Translations under genes and position numbers: made by a program | The notes under the pieces: model-generated | The model's input: only the letters and a program-made list of their open reading frames with translations | What the model was told of the DNA's origin: nothing | Database searches by the model: none | Shown: positions 37,101-44,566 of the stretch, in pieces | Layout of the letters: each line of letters starts with the position of its first letter | Position numbering within the stretch: position 1 is the stretch's first letter | DNA from: an uncultured Cohaesibacter sp. | GTDB taxonomy: Bacteria > Pseudomonadota > Alphaproteobacteria > Rhizobiales > Cohaesibacteraceae | DNA length: 64,000 nt | Reading direction: 5' to 3' | Assembly: GCF_963664735.1 (NCBI RefSeq) | Contig: NZ_OY761553.1 | Location: 1,131,303-1,195,302, forward strand

Positions 37101-37248
37101 TGGCACCGCTCGGCAAAATATCGGCTGCATAGGCAGCTGGTGCCATGAGCGCGGTGGAGGCCATAAAGACTGCTAAAAGAGGCTTGGAAGCCCCTCTGTT
37201 CCGGCGGGCATCTCGTCTTTTGCAAGCTATTTCGATCGGCATATGCAT
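31177..37248 (-). CDS. Large secreted filamentous-haemagglutinin-type protein with GLUG and MBG repeats
   Basis: A 2023-residue predicted surface or secreted protein. It starts with a long signal peptide (ACKRRDARRNRG then a hydrophobic run ending APAAYA). A TPS secretion domain follows (VSIGQSGASMTVTQGSDKAI, NRVTGATGSSIAG, LINPNGIAI), recognised by TpsB outer-membrane pores. The middle has two blocks of GLUG-type repeats (GGLVGYxxG, SNSYATG), each closed by a SYWDEETTGQSS or SFWNKTTTEQST segment. Residues 1330-1960 are eight tandem MBG-type units. Functions of such proteins include adhesion and biofilm; none is provable here. No TpsB gene is adjacent. Confidence 0.85.
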   Translation of the reverse strand: MHMPIEIACKRRDARRNRGASKPLLAVFMASTALMAPAAYAADILPSGASVSSGSVSIGQSGASMTVTQGSDKAIVNWNSFSIGQNSSVQFVQPSKTSAILNRVTGATGSSIAGSLTANGQVYLINPNGIAITSTGTVNVGGGFVASTLDIVDEDFLSDNLTFSGSGSSAGVSNDGVITIGRGGYAALMGGTVKNDGLIAVPMGKIGLGSGEQATLDLSGDGFLQVAVPTADGAEDDGALVESGGTLSANGGTVVMKAATARNAARQAINMSGLVEAKTISGHNGAITFGGGAGGKVKVTGKVVASAQKGKGGSVTITGDAIDLEGASIDASGAAGGGTINIGGLKHGADGLQTASTMTIDETTTINANATEDGNGGDVVVWSNDLTSYAGTITAIGAGIGAGGDAEVSGKALLEFSGNVDLSSESGTYGTLLLDPANVIIGDTSSGSRSVSSNSDPVVITAFSDTTYISVSSVETLLGSSNLLIEGSSISSSEGNITVASDISWSADTTLTLSAANDIYINADITASGDAAGLVLTTTAGDYSIQSGSSITLSGANASLTINGANYTLIHSMEELDDIDTTGLSGYYALAEDLDASGTTYNKAVVGTSSSSAFSGTFTGLGHTISNLTIKAGSSDYIGLFGYSTGTISNIGLLDAYVSGDDYLGTLVGYSTGAVSYSYATGTALGDDNSGGLIGYAEGSVSNSHADVTVGSSIYGGMNVGGLVGLSFATITSSYATGEVTGNTAVAGLVGDLEQASISNSYATGNVNAKYWAGGLVGYVYDGSISYTYATGNVEGTSYVGGLIGWMVSSTLSNSYASGAVSGTNYVGGISGMAYTSTITTSYWDEETTGQSSAVGDNTSSSVGATALTTAKARTSAGYSSYNWDFDTVWYQTGDMRPILRSEASEASAGVITVSNLHQLALVGADLTASYVLIDDIDASETDAEDSDAGIWGSEGFIPLGSSSSSFSGTIDGDGHTISDLTIHAGSSDYIGLFGYSSGTITNIGLIDAYVGGTGNGVGALVGYSSGLVSNSHASGRVEGSDYVGGLVGVSVGDVSNSYAMASVYGDDYIGGLVGKLKGTITSSYASGDVSATYYMYVGGLVGLADTNSVISNSYASGDVSATNYAGGLVGKANSSTIEYSYATGQVESTQLMGGLGGLVGLAAGVTIRNSFWNKTTTEQSTAAGKISTASTIDATGLTTTQFQNTATFMALATDWDFDNVWAPPSDGYYPELYAVTPVVWFEGLNIKSAYGESSATVSSIVSAGGTDTYVFGDSDDSLTLNSDTFSVDPTTSVGTTTSDMTTSNSTVQSSNGVAYRVFTYGAINRTVTARAITITADDFSRTYGNTNGTLTYTVGGSGLVNGDSLTGTLTTTAVSSSSVGDYAISQGTLSASSNYDVTYTAGTLSVTARAITITADDLSRTYGDTNGSLSYKLGGDGLVNDDSLTGSLATTADSTSDVGTYSITQGTLAASSNYAVTYTAGTLSVTARAITITADDLSRTYGDSNGTLTYTVGGSGLANSDTLTGALTTTADTTSDVGTYAITQGTLAASSNYSITAFTAGTLTVTARAITITADDDSRTYGDSNGTFTYNVGGSGLVNGDSLTGALATTADTTTDVGTFAITQGTLAASSNYNITAFTAGTLTVTARAITITADDDSRTYGDSNGTFTYNVGGSGLVNGDSLTGALTTTADTTSNVGTYAITQGTLSASSNYAISYKSGTLTVTARAITITADDDSRTYGDSNGTFTYKVGGSGFVNGDGLTGALTSVGVTADVGTYAITQGTLTASSNYAISYNAGTLTITARAITITADDLSRIYGDDNGLLTYSVGGSGLANGDRLTGALTSAGGEADVGTYAITQGTLSASNNYAVSYNAGTLTITQRAITITANDLRRSYGNNNGTLTYRVGGFGLVNGDVLKGVLATEAHAMSEVGTYAITQGTLAASSNYTVTYEAGTLTVNRIVPANSAASLVELIVPPLGSAERQRQGPKEASPIQQEQGDIEIEDAGAFLCLISNGCARGL
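31366..33261 (-). repeat. Eight tandem MBG-type repeats inside the exoprotein gene
   Basis: Eight head-to-tail units of 78-80 codons (about 237 bases each), typical core ARAITITADD-SRTYGD-NG ... GGSGLVNGD-LTG ... VGTYAITQGTL-ASSNY ... AGTLTVT. Central units 3 to 6 are the most alike at DNA level, and the outer units diverge. This pattern fits unequal crossing-over in the centre. Repeat number could differ among strains. Confidence 0.9.
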
Positions 37249-37373
37249 AGCGCCCAGTAACGCTGGCTAACTCTTCCATTTCCTTGACTGCATTGACAGC
37301 GAAGCTTGCAAGGAAGGGAACATTCAAACAGTCTGATGTCAGGTGTGGTGCTGAGCTCTTCAAAAGAAGCTTA

Positions 37374-37532
37374 ATGGATACCAGTATTCAAAAGCAAGGG
37401 AAACTGGCGCTTTTAATCATTTCTACCAATGTCATTGTTGGGGATTGGCTTTCAAAAAACGTCAACATCCCTCAGGCCTTCAACCCGGCAGTTTTGCGCG
37501 ATCTGGAGAGAATGGCGAAAATGGATCTATGA
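37374..37532 (+). CDS. Doubtful small open frame
   Basis: A 52-residue frame (MDTSIQKQGKLALLIISTN ... LERMAKMDL) in the gap between the exoprotein and alkaline phosphatase genes. It has a weak upstream AGAAG. I recognise no family. It may be chance or a gene remnant. Confidence 0.2.
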   Translation: MDTSIQKQGKLALLIISTNVIVGDWLSKNVNIPQAFNPAVLRDLERMAKMDL

Positions 37533-37676
37533 GAAAATCGGTAATTTCAACACCGCAACAACTCGTCATTAGCAGTCCCGAAGAAATGATATGATATAAC
37601 CCAATCACTAAACATCATCTCTATGATTATATTAATGTAAATCCAGATTTTACACCGAAACTACAAGTGAAATGTT

Positions 37677-37693
37677 ATGTTATACTATAACAT
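37677..37693. promoter_or_regulatory. Perfect palindrome in the alkaline phosphatase upstream region
   Basis: ATGTTATA-C-TATAACAT is a perfect 8+8 inverted repeat with a 1-base centre. It lies 157 bases before the phosphatase start in AT-rich DNA, and could be a repressor or activator site. A weak CTGTAAC-like Pho-box half occurs near 37770, but a full box is not convincing. Nothing else stands out in 37533-37849. Confidence 0.35.
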
Positions 37694-37849
37694 TAACCCC
37701 AATATACAAATTCAACCCATCTCATAATTTTTCCTATTCTTCACAAGAACTGGCTCAACTTACAAATAACTGTAACAAAGCCACCATACAACCGTTGCCG
37801 TACAATTGGCTCTGTCGCCGATACTGGGATGATACCTAAGGAATTTTTC

Positions 37850-39349
37850 ATGAGATCGACCTATATTTTTGCTTTGGCCCTTATGGCAACAACAGCAGCT
37901 TCTGCACAAGGGCTGCCAGAAGTTCAGACAACAAGCGACTGGTTTACCGCTGGTCAAACCACCATCAAGGAACTTATCGCACGCGAACAGAATACTGGTC
38001 GCGCTAAAAACGTGATCTTGATGATTGCGGATGGAAACGGTATTGGCACCAACTATGCGACCCGCCTCTATGTTGGCCAGCAGCTTGGCAAATTGGGGGA
38101 AGAACATGTTCTCCCATATGAAACCAACGGTTTCTACAACGGCATCGTGAAAACCTACAACATCAATGCCCAAACACCTGATTCTGCTCCGACCGCAGGG
38201 GCTATGAACACTGGTGTGAAACAACGTTTCAACATGATCAACATCGGCGGCACCGGTATCCATGACGACTGCTCTAGCGTTGCTGGCAATGAACTGACCA
38301 CATTTGCTGAAATCGTTGCTGCAGAAGGAAAGTCAGTTGGTGTTGTCACCACCGCTCGCCTGACCCATGCAACCCCAGCAGCAGTATATTCCAAAACCGC
38401 TAACCGTAACTGGGAAGACTCTCTGCCTGAAGGCTGCACGGCACAGAAAGACATTGCCGCACAGTTGGTCGATGGCCTCAAATCTGGCTTTATCGACATT
38501 GCTCTTGGCGGCGGCGCTCGTTACTTTGTTCCCAAAGGCACTGCTACTCCAAACGGCGGCAAAGGCCACCGAAAAGATGGCGTGGATCTTCTGGCAGATA
38601 TCAAAGAAGCCGGTATCCAGTATGCATCCAACAAAACCGAGTTTGATGCACTCGATATGTCCAAGCCAATTTTCGGCATGTGGACTGACAGCCACACATC
38701 TTATGAAGCAGACCGTCCAGACACCGAGCCTTCTTTGGTTGACATGACGAAAAAGGCTATCGAGTTCCTTAGCCAGAACGAAGATGGCTACTATCTGGAA
38801 GTCGAAGCTGGTCGCGTTGACCATGCCAACCATGCGGGCAACTTTGCCCGTACGGCCAAAGATGGCATGATCTGGACCGAAGCTGTTGCTCTGGCTGACG
38901 AAATGACTGATGACAAAGACACGCTGATCATCGTCACGGCAGACCACGAGCACGCGATTGCTTTCAACGGCTATTGCGGTCGCGGCACCCCGATTCAGGG
39001 CCTTTGCTACGAAATTGCCAAGACTGGCGAGAAGCATTCCGACAAGCTGGCTCTTGCTGCTGACGGCAAACCATATTCCGTCATCACCTACACCAATGGG
39101 TCTGGTTCCATCCTGAAAAAAGGTGAAGGTGAAAACGACTATTCAGGTTCCCGTCCGGAAGTTACCCAGGAAGAAGCCATGGATCTGGATTACCTTCAGC
39201 AGGCTCTGATCCCGATGTCATCTGAAACCCACTCCGGTGAAGATGTTGCGATCTATGCAAAAGGCCCTTGGGCTCATCTTGTAGATGGCACCATCGAACA
39301 GAATGTCATCTTCCACGTGATGAACTATGCAGCGCACGCTGACAAATAA
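37850..39349 (+). CDS. Alkaline phosphatase (PhoA family), periplasmic
   Basis: A 499-residue phosphomonoesterase with a signal peptide ending near ATTAASA-QG. The catalytic core is complete: D61 in IADGNGIG, nucleophile Ser112 in TPDSAPTAGAMNTG, and metal ligands in VDHANHAGN and TADHEHAIAF. The enzyme needs two zinc ions and one magnesium. I choose the ATG at 37850, with AAGGAA 6 bases upstream, over an in-frame ATG at 37829. A terminator follows, and the next operon encodes probable metal-handling proteins. Confidence 0.92.
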   Translation: MRSTYIFALALMATTAASAQGLPEVQTTSDWFTAGQTTIKELIAREQNTGRAKNVILMIADGNGIGTNYATRLYVGQQLGKLGEEHVLPYETNGFYNGIVKTYNINAQTPDSAPTAGAMNTGVKQRFNMINIGGTGIHDDCSSVAGNELTTFAEIVAAEGKSVGVVTTARLTHATPAAVYSKTANRNWEDSLPEGCTAQKDIAAQLVDGLKSGFIDIALGGGARYFVPKGTATPNGGKGHRKDGVDLLADIKEAGIQYASNKTEFDALDMSKPIFGMWTDSHTSYEADRPDTEPSLVDMTKKAIEFLSQNEDGYYLEVEAGRVDHANHAGNFARTAKDGMIWTEAVALADEMTDDKDTLIIVTADHEHAIAFNGYCGRGTPIQGLCYEIAKTGEKHSDKLALAADGKPYSVITYTNGSGSILKKGEGENDYSGSRPEVTQEEAMDLDYLQQALIPMSSETHSGEDVAIYAKGPWAHLVDGTIEQNVIFHVMNYAAHADK

Positions 39350-39372
39350 GTTTTCAAATTTTCGAAAAGACG

Positions 39373-39403
39373 CAAGGGGCCGGGCTTTATCTGCCCCTTG
39401 TTT
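39373..39403 (+). terminator. Intrinsic terminator after alkaline phosphatase
   Basis: A perfect 8-bp stem (CAAGGGGC at 39373-39380, GCCCCTTG at 39393-39400) with a 12-base loop and TTT after it lies 23 bases past the stop. It separates the phosphatase from the next operon. Confidence 0.75.
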
Positions 39404-39455
39404 CGCCTGGTCGGGATCGAGAGATCTCCATAGGCATCATTAATGGAGAAGCCCC

Positions 39456-39875
39456 TTGTTGACGCGCCGCACATTCTTAACCGCATCTCTCGCAAGTCCG
39501 ATGATCATTCGCTCAGCTTATGCTGCTGAAGGTCCGCTCAAGCTACGCTATCTTTATGATCGCAAGGCAATTTCCGATCTTGCCAAAGCCAATGAAGGGA
39601 AGCGAATTTCGGTTGACGGCTACATGGCGCCGCCGCTTAAGGCAGAAAGCAAGTTCTTCGTACTGACCCGCAGGCCGATGTCCGTCTGCCCTTTCTGTGA
39701 ATCCGAAGCCGAATGGCCAAACGATATATTGGCTGTCTACACCAAGCGGATCGTCGATGTGGTGCCTTATAACGTTAAAGTCGTCACATCTGGAATATTG
39801 GAACTTGGCAGCTATCGTGATCCAGAAACCGGATTTGTCAGCATGGTCAGACTTATGAACGCCAGTTACGAGTAA
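39456..39875 (+). CDS. Small Tat-exported protein with a CPFC motif, possible metal-binding OB-fold protein
   Basis: A 139-residue exported protein I do not place in a named family. The N-terminus has a twin-arginine signal (TRRTFLTASLASPMII ... AYA). The mature part has a glycine/valine beta pattern (GKRISVDGYMAP ... VVTSGILELGSYRDPETG) suggestive of an OB fold, plus CPFC within RRPMSVCPFCESEAEW. It somewhat resembles DUF3299 proteins found with ABC metal importers. The start is a TTG at 39456 (or 39459) behind GGAGAAG; no in-frame ATG precedes the signal. It is 3 bases before the ATPase gene. Confidence 0.7.
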   Translation: MLTRRTFLTASLASPMIIRSAYAAEGPLKLRYLYDRKAISDLAKANEGKRISVDGYMAPPLKAESKFFVLTRRPMSVCPFCESEAEWPNDILAVYTKRIVDVVPYNVKVVTSGILELGSYRDPETGFVSMVRLMNASYE

Positions 39876-39878
39876 ACC

Positions 39879-40568
39879 ATGGGATTACCTCTTTCGATAT
39901 CAGACCTCTCGGTTTTAAGTAACCGAGGTCGCGTTTTACTCACGGTTTCCAAGTTGGATCTGCCTGAAGGATCGCTTGTAGGGATTGAAGGTGCATCTGG
40001 GGCGGGGAAATCGACCCTGCTTTATTCTCTCGCCGGACTGCTGCAAGCAACAGGATCCATTCGGTGGGGAGATGAAGAGCTTCTCAGTCTCAATGCTGAA
40101 AAACGCGCAGCCTTTCGCGCTGACCACATAGGCATGATTTTTCAAGATTTCTTGCTATTCGAAGAACTCGACGCCGGAGAAAATGCCTCTCTTACTGCGC
40201 TTTTCAGACCTCGCCGAGAGCGCGCCGCGCTTAGGAAAAGGGCGGCTGAAAGGCTTGAAATTCTAGGACTGGGTCAACGACATACCAAAGACCGCAATGT
40301 GGTCAGTCTATCCGGAGGAGAACGCCAGCGCGTTGCGATTGCTCGCGCAATGGCGGCCGAAGCGCCGGTTCTTTTGGCGGATGAGCCGACAGCGAGTCTC
40401 GACCGAGCTGCCGCAGACAAGCTGATTGACGATCTCGTAGATCTCGCGCGCACAAATGGTACGACCCTTATTGCTGTCAGCCATGATAGTAGGCTGATTT
40501 CCAGAATGGATAGAATTTTGACAATTGCAGACGGTGCCATCACCGCCGATAGAAAGGGTGTCCAATGA
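39879..40568 (+). CDS. ABC transporter ATP-binding protein, LolD/MacB type
   Basis: A 229-residue ATPase of the FtsE/LolD/MacB class, which pairs with FtsX-like permeases. Motifs are Walker A GASGAGKST, Q-loop MIFQDFLLFEEL, signature LSGGERQRVAIARAM, Walker B VLLADEPTASLD and H-loop VSHD. It overlaps the next permease gene by 4 bases. In this class the ATPase drives mechanical movement of periplasmic domains and need not move solute across the membrane. Confidence 0.9.
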   Translation: MGLPLSISDLSVLSNRGRVLLTVSKLDLPEGSLVGIEGASGAGKSTLLYSLAGLLQATGSIRWGDEELLSLNAEKRAAFRADHIGMIFQDFLLFEELDAGENASLTALFRPRRERAALRKRAAERLEILGLGQRHTKDRNVVSLSGGERQRVAIARAMAAEAPVLLADEPTASLDRAAADKLIDDLVDLARTNGTTLIAVSHDSRLISRMDRILTIADGAITADRKGVQ

Positions 40569-41878
40569 CCGCGTTCTGGGATAGCCTTCCTGCTCTGACC
40601 CAAGATATTTTATTCACACTCTTGTTGCTTTCACCGTCCATCATCCTGGGCGTTATTACCTTGCATGGATATGCCCCTTGGCAACTTGTCCGCGCCATCC
40701 TCTGGCGTTTCCGAGGGTCTTCGGCTCTGTTCGTCCTGTTGATTGCAATATCTGTCGGTATGGGGATCGGTCTTCTTGCACAAGAACGGGGATTGAGGAG
40801 AGGAACAGCCCATGCAGCCGACAAGTTTGACCTTATCGTTTCTGCACCGGGCAGTGAAATTTCAGTCATGATGGCCGCAGTCTTTCTGCAGCCTACAGAC
40901 ATGCCTCTACTGGATGGTGAGACCTATAATCAGATTTCAGAGCATGAGAATGTCTCGGTTGCGGCACCTTTAGCTTTCGGGGATAGCTTCGGGGCCGCTT
41001 CGGTTATCGGAACGACGGCGGAATTCGCAAGCTATCTTGCAAACAATCAGATTGAAGGCCGCATGTGGGAGGCTCCCACAGAAGCTCTGGCAGGAGCTCT
41101 GGTCCCGCTCGAAATAGGCTCTAGCTTTACGCCCGCCCATGGCCATGGCGATTCAGCGGAGGCTGAAGCGCATGAAGGGTTTGACCTACGGGTCGTCGGT
41201 CGTTTGGCTCCAACAGGAACCCCATGGGATCGAGCAATTCTGGTTCCGGTGGAACTTGTGTGGGAAGTCCACGGGCTAGGAAATGGTCATTCTGCTGAAC
41301 ATACGACCCAGCTTGGGCCACCTTTTGATCCGCACTATTTCCCCGGAACACCTGCGATCGTTGTAAGATCAGAGGCGCTTTGGGCAAACTATGCATTAAA
41401 GTCCGAATTTACGCGCGATCGGGAAACCATGGCCTTTTTCCCGGGAGCTGTTCTTGCGCAGCTCTATCATGTGCTTGGTGATGTGCGTCAAATCATGTCC
41501 CTTATGGCACTTGTTACCCAGATTCTTGTCGCCGCGGCCGTTTTGCTCGGCCTGTTTATTATTTCACGATTGTTCAATCGCCAGATTGCCTTGTTGCGTG
41601 CTCTTGGTGCGCCAGCTCGCTTTGTCTTTTCGGTTGTATGGTCTTTCGGTGCCTCACTGCTCATAGCAGGATCTACTCTCGGGCTTGGCGTGGGCATTGG
41701 CGCTGCGTCGGTCCTTTCCAAAATTGTTACCGCCCGCACCGATATTCTGGTTACTGCCCCGCTTGGGATGAGTGAGATACATCTGCTTGCGGGCTTTGTT
41801 TCTGTCACCTTGCTCCTCTCGCTAATTCCCGCAGCCGTAGTCCTGCGGCAACCCGTTGTACCCGGGCTGCGCGCCTGA
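40565..41878 (+). CDS. FtsX-like ABC permease with His-rich extracytoplasmic loops
   Basis: A 437-residue membrane protein of the MacB/FtsX class: one membrane segment near residues 54-72, a large periplasmic domain, and three further segments at the C-terminus. The periplasmic domain has two His-rich stretches: HGHGDSAEAEAHE at 192-204 and HGLGNGHSAEH at 236-246, likely to bind Zn or Cu. An N-terminal hydrophobic stretch is also present. Together with the neighbours this suggests metal transfer or uptake rather than lipoprotein release or drug export. Confidence 0.85.
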   Translation: MTAFWDSLPALTQDILFTLLLLSPSIILGVITLHGYAPWQLVRAILWRFRGSSALFVLLIAISVGMGIGLLAQERGLRRGTAHAADKFDLIVSAPGSEISVMMAAVFLQPTDMPLLDGETYNQISEHENVSVAAPLAFGDSFGAASVIGTTAEFASYLANNQIEGRMWEAPTEALAGALVPLEIGSSFTPAHGHGDSAEAEAHEGFDLRVVGRLAPTGTPWDRAILVPVELVWEVHGLGNGHSAEHTTQLGPPFDPHYFPGTPAIVVRSEALWANYALKSEFTRDRETMAFFPGAVLAQLYHVLGDVRQIMSLMALVTQILVAAAVLLGLFIISRLFNRQIALLRALGAPARFVFSVVWSFGASLLIAGSTLGLGVGIGAASVLSKIVTARTDILVTAPLGMSEIHLLAGFVSVTLLLSLIPAAVVLRQPVVPGLRA

Positions 41879-41895
41879 TTTGAAAGGATGAGAAT

Positions 41896-42381
41896 ATGCG
41901 TTATATCCTGGTAATTCTGATGATTTTGACGATGCCGTTTGGCGTTTGGGCCCAAGAGCACGACGCTCATTCTGATCACGTTTCAGAGCTCAAAGGATTT
42001 CGTGTTGTTCATGCATGGACCAGAGCAACCTCGGAAAAAACCGCGCTGATCTTTATGGAGCTTGAAAATGAAAGCTCTGAAACCATCGTCATTTCTGGCG
42101 GAGATAGTGAGATTGCCTCTTCTGGAAAGCTGGTCGGTTTCACATTGAAAAACGGTATGGATAGCTGGCAAGATATTTCAACCCTGCCCATACAAGCGCA
42201 TAAAGAGCTTCATTTCGAACCGCATGGTGCCGCGCTTATGCTTGCCGGTCTGACAAAGCCGCTAAAAGAGGGCGAAATGTTCGAAATTCATCTCGATACG
42301 AGCCTTGGGGAACTGGAGGTTCATGTCGAAATTGAAAATGCGCAGGCGACCCACCATAGCCATGCCGGACACAACCATTGA
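41896..42381 (+). CDS. PCuAC-like periplasmic metal chaperone
   Basis: A 161-residue exported protein with a signal peptide (LVILMILTMPFGVWAQ). The mature start (EHDAHSDH) and C-terminus (HHSHAGHNH) are His-rich. The core resembles PCuAC/DUF461 copper chaperones: RVVHAWTRATSEKTALIFMELEN, then KELHFEPHGAALMLAGLTKPLKEGE, close to the family H-(M)-x10-MxxM region. Here some of the Met ligands are missing (FEPHGAALMLAGL), so the metal may not be Cu(I). It is the last gene of the ABC operon. Confidence 0.85.
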   Translation: MRYILVILMILTMPFGVWAQEHDAHSDHVSELKGFRVVHAWTRATSEKTALIFMELENESSETIVISGGDSEIASSGKLVGFTLKNGMDSWQDISTLPIQAHKELHFEPHGAALMLAGLTKPLKEGEMFEIHLDTSLGELEVHVEIENAQATHHSHAGHNH

Positions 42382-42411
42382 TGATGCCGCAATCAAAAAT
42401 GTCCTCCCAAC

Positions 42412-42433
42412 AGCAAGGGGTACTCCCCTTGCT
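42412..42433. terminator. Hairpin between convergent genes
   Basis: AGCAAGGGG-TACT-CCCCTTGCT is a perfect 9-bp stem with a 4-base loop, placed between the chaperone gene (+) and the MalK-type gene (-). No strong T-run is present on either side, so it is a probable bidirectional stop of moderate strength. Confidence 0.55.
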
Positions 42434-42507
42434 CAACTTGGCATATTGCGCAACAAGACATTCCGCCAAGGATGAATCCATCCAATATTGGCCAAAAGCT
42501 CAATCCA

Positions 42508-43575
42508 TTATTCAGGAAGGAATAAATGGGCCTGAGATGGGTCGAATGTGAGATTTATCATCTCACTTGGTGGCAGAACAATGTCCTCATCAAAGGAAGC
42601 GATCATCTTGCCCCCATCGCCTAACGCAAGTTCAACGACAGTCTCTGTTCCCAAGCGTTCTGATAATGTGACACTTCCATGCAGTTGCCCCAACGCATTG
42701 TTTGCACGCTTGAGGTATTGAGGCCGAATTCCTAATATCGCTTTGCCTCCTTTGGCAAAAGAACGACCTCTAGTCTTTACCCGAATTGGTTCTATGGAAG
42801 TATTCCCGACTGTCGCTGCTTCCGCGTCCAGTTCATGAATGTCAACGTCTATAAAATTCATTGATGGAGCACCAAGGAAGCCAGCAACAAACTTGTTGGC
42901 CGGCTCGTGGTAGAGCTCCATCGGAGCGCCGACCTGCATCACCTTGCCATCTTTCAACACAACGATTTTATCCGCCAATGTCATGGCTTCTACCTGATCG
43001 TGGGTCACATAGATCATTGTTGCATCAAGTTGATTATGAAGCTGGCCGATCTCCATGCGCATATCCATGCGCAAGGCGGCATCCAGATTGGATAGAGGTT
43101 CATCAAACAGGAAAACAGATGGTTTACGGGTGATGGCTCGTCCGATTGCTACGCGCTGACGTTGCCCGCCAGAAAGCTGACTCGGCCTGCGATCCAGAAG
43201 GTTTTCCATCTGTAAGATTCGCGCTGCCTCGGCCACCTTGCGCTCTTTTTCCTCTTTGGAGGCACCCGCGATGGTCAGCCCGAAAGCCATATTCTCTCTT
43301 ACAGACATGTGCGGGAAAATGGCGTAACTCTGAAACACCATCGCAATCCCTCGCTCTTTGGGCTGCTCATCATTAACCACTTTACCGCCGATTTCGAGCG
43401 TGCCTGACGTGATGTCTTCAAGCCCGGCAATCATGCGTAGCAAGGTTGATTTGCCACATCCGGACGGACCGACAAAAACGACGAATTCACCATCTTCAAT
43501 AGTGATGTCCACGCCCTTGATAACCTCGACATGCCCGAAGGATTTGTGAATGTCTTTAAGTACCACCTTTGCCAT
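42508..43575 (-). CDS. Sugar ABC transporter ATPase (MalK/UgpC type)
   Basis: A 355-residue ATPase for carbohydrate uptake. Motifs are Walker A GPSGCGKST, Q-loop MVFQSYAIFPHM, signature LSGGQRQRVAIGRAI, Walker B VFLFDEPLSNLD and H-loop VTHDQVEA. The C-terminal 110 residues form the MalK-type regulatory (OB/TOBE) domain with ILGIRPQYL. Last gene of the leftward sugar operon; its start codon touches the stop of the glycosidase gene. It energises the two permeases encoded at 44567 and 45448. Confidence 0.93.
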   Translation of the reverse strand: MAKVVLKDIHKSFGHVEVIKGVDITIEDGEFVVFVGPSGCGKSTLLRMIAGLEDITSGTLEIGGKVVNDEQPKERGIAMVFQSYAIFPHMSVRENMAFGLTIAGASKEEKERKVAEAARILQMENLLDRRPSQLSGGQRQRVAIGRAITRKPSVFLFDEPLSNLDAALRMDMRMEIGQLHNQLDATMIYVTHDQVEAMTLADKIVVLKDGKVMQVGAPMELYHEPANKFVAGFLGAPSMNFIDVDIHELDAEAATVGNTSIEPIRVKTRGRSFAKGGKAILGIRPQYLKRANNALGQLHGSVTLSERLGTETVVELALGDGGKMIASFDEDIVLPPSEMINLTFDPSQAHLFLPE

Positions 43576-44561
43576 TACACACCCCCACCATTTTCTGCCA
43601 ATTGCAAATAGCCCGCTTCATCGATTAACACCGGCTGCGGATCCCTGATTTCACCCACAAAATTTTCACGCCCATTGTCATCAAATCCCATGATGACAAG
43701 GCCCTTGTCTGTTTTCAAAATGCGAGCGGCATAGCGCCGACAAGGCATTCCCCCGTCAAAAAAGCCCGGAGCCAGTTCCCACGGCCCTCTCGGATCATCA
43801 GCAACAAGATAGTGATTGCCTGTAACCGGCTTCATTGCAGTTTCCTCGAGCCGCTGTTTTGACCAATGGATAGCGGAAGTGCAGAACAGACAGTACCAGC
43901 GTCCGTTCACCTCGAAGACCTCGGGAACCTCCAACTGGCCAAAACCTCCCACAAAGACCGGCGGCTGCAATGTCCAGTTATAGAGATCTGTGGACGTTGC
44001 AAAGCCGATTGCACCTGCGGCATTGGCTTCTTCGATGCCTGACCCTCGCGCAGTAAAGAACATCATCCAGCCATTGCCTTCAGGATCTGGCATGACCCAC
44101 GGGTCACGCATCGCCCGATCATGCCAATGACCGATCATATGTTCGGTTTCATAATGCGCAGCCGCCTCGCCAACCAGATCAAGGCAAGGCGCGGAACTCA
44201 CGCGTTGCCAGTTATGCATATCCGTAGAAGTGGCATGTCCGATCCGCTGATATAGCGCGTTTTCTGCTTTGCAGGCCCCCGTGTAGAAGAGATGCCAAAG
44301 CCCGTCCGGGCCCTGCAAAACTGATCCGGTCCAAGTGGTTTTATCATCAAAGGCAGGACCTTCCGAGGGCGCAAAGCAAGTGCCCAGATGGGTCCAGTTT
44401 ACTAGGTCATCGCTGGTAGCGTGGCCTTGGGACACATTCATATGCCGCAAATCAGGATTCTTCAGGGACTTGTCTGCCTTGAGGAAATAGCCGTGCCAAC
44501 AAGATCCATCATGAGCGTACCAGCTGTCCCAAATCCATTGCTCTTTGAGTGCGATTGCCAT
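43575..44561 (-). CDS. GH32-like five-bladed glycosidase
   Basis: A 328-residue cytoplasmic protein of the beta-fructosidase superfamily (GH32/GH68/GH43-like). It begins with an aromatic-rich strand holding D12 and D18 (WIWDSWYAHDG), the place of the catalytic nucleophile. Further motifs are TWTGSV at 76-81, MRDPWVM at 151-157 (the RDP site) and EVPEVFEV at 211-218 (candidate acid/base Glu). No signal peptide is present, so it acts on imported sugar. It probably hydrolyses a fructoside or related oligosaccharide; the exact family needs a profile search. Confidence 0.8.
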   Translation of the reverse strand: MAIALKEQWIWDSWYAHDGSCWHGYFLKADKSLKNPDLRHMNVSQGHATSDDLVNWTHLGTCFAPSEGPAFDDKTTWTGSVLQGPDGLWHLFYTGACKAENALYQRIGHATSTDMHNWQRVSSAPCLDLVGEAAAHYETEHMIGHWHDRAMRDPWVMPDPEGNGWMMFFTARGSGIEEANAAGAIGFATSTDLYNWTLQPPVFVGGFGQLEVPEVFEVNGRWYCLFCTSAIHWSKQRLEETAMKPVTGNHYLVADDPRGPWELAPGFFDGGMPCRRYAARILKTDKGLVIMGFDDNGRENFVGEIRDPQPVLIDEAGYLQLAENGGGV

Positions 44562-44566
44562 TTTGA

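Noticed and set aside
37765-37790. Possible Pho box (CTGTAAC with a second weak half) before alkaline phosphatase
   Set aside because: Only the first half is close to CTGTCAT; the second matches 4 of 7 bases, which is near chance in this region.
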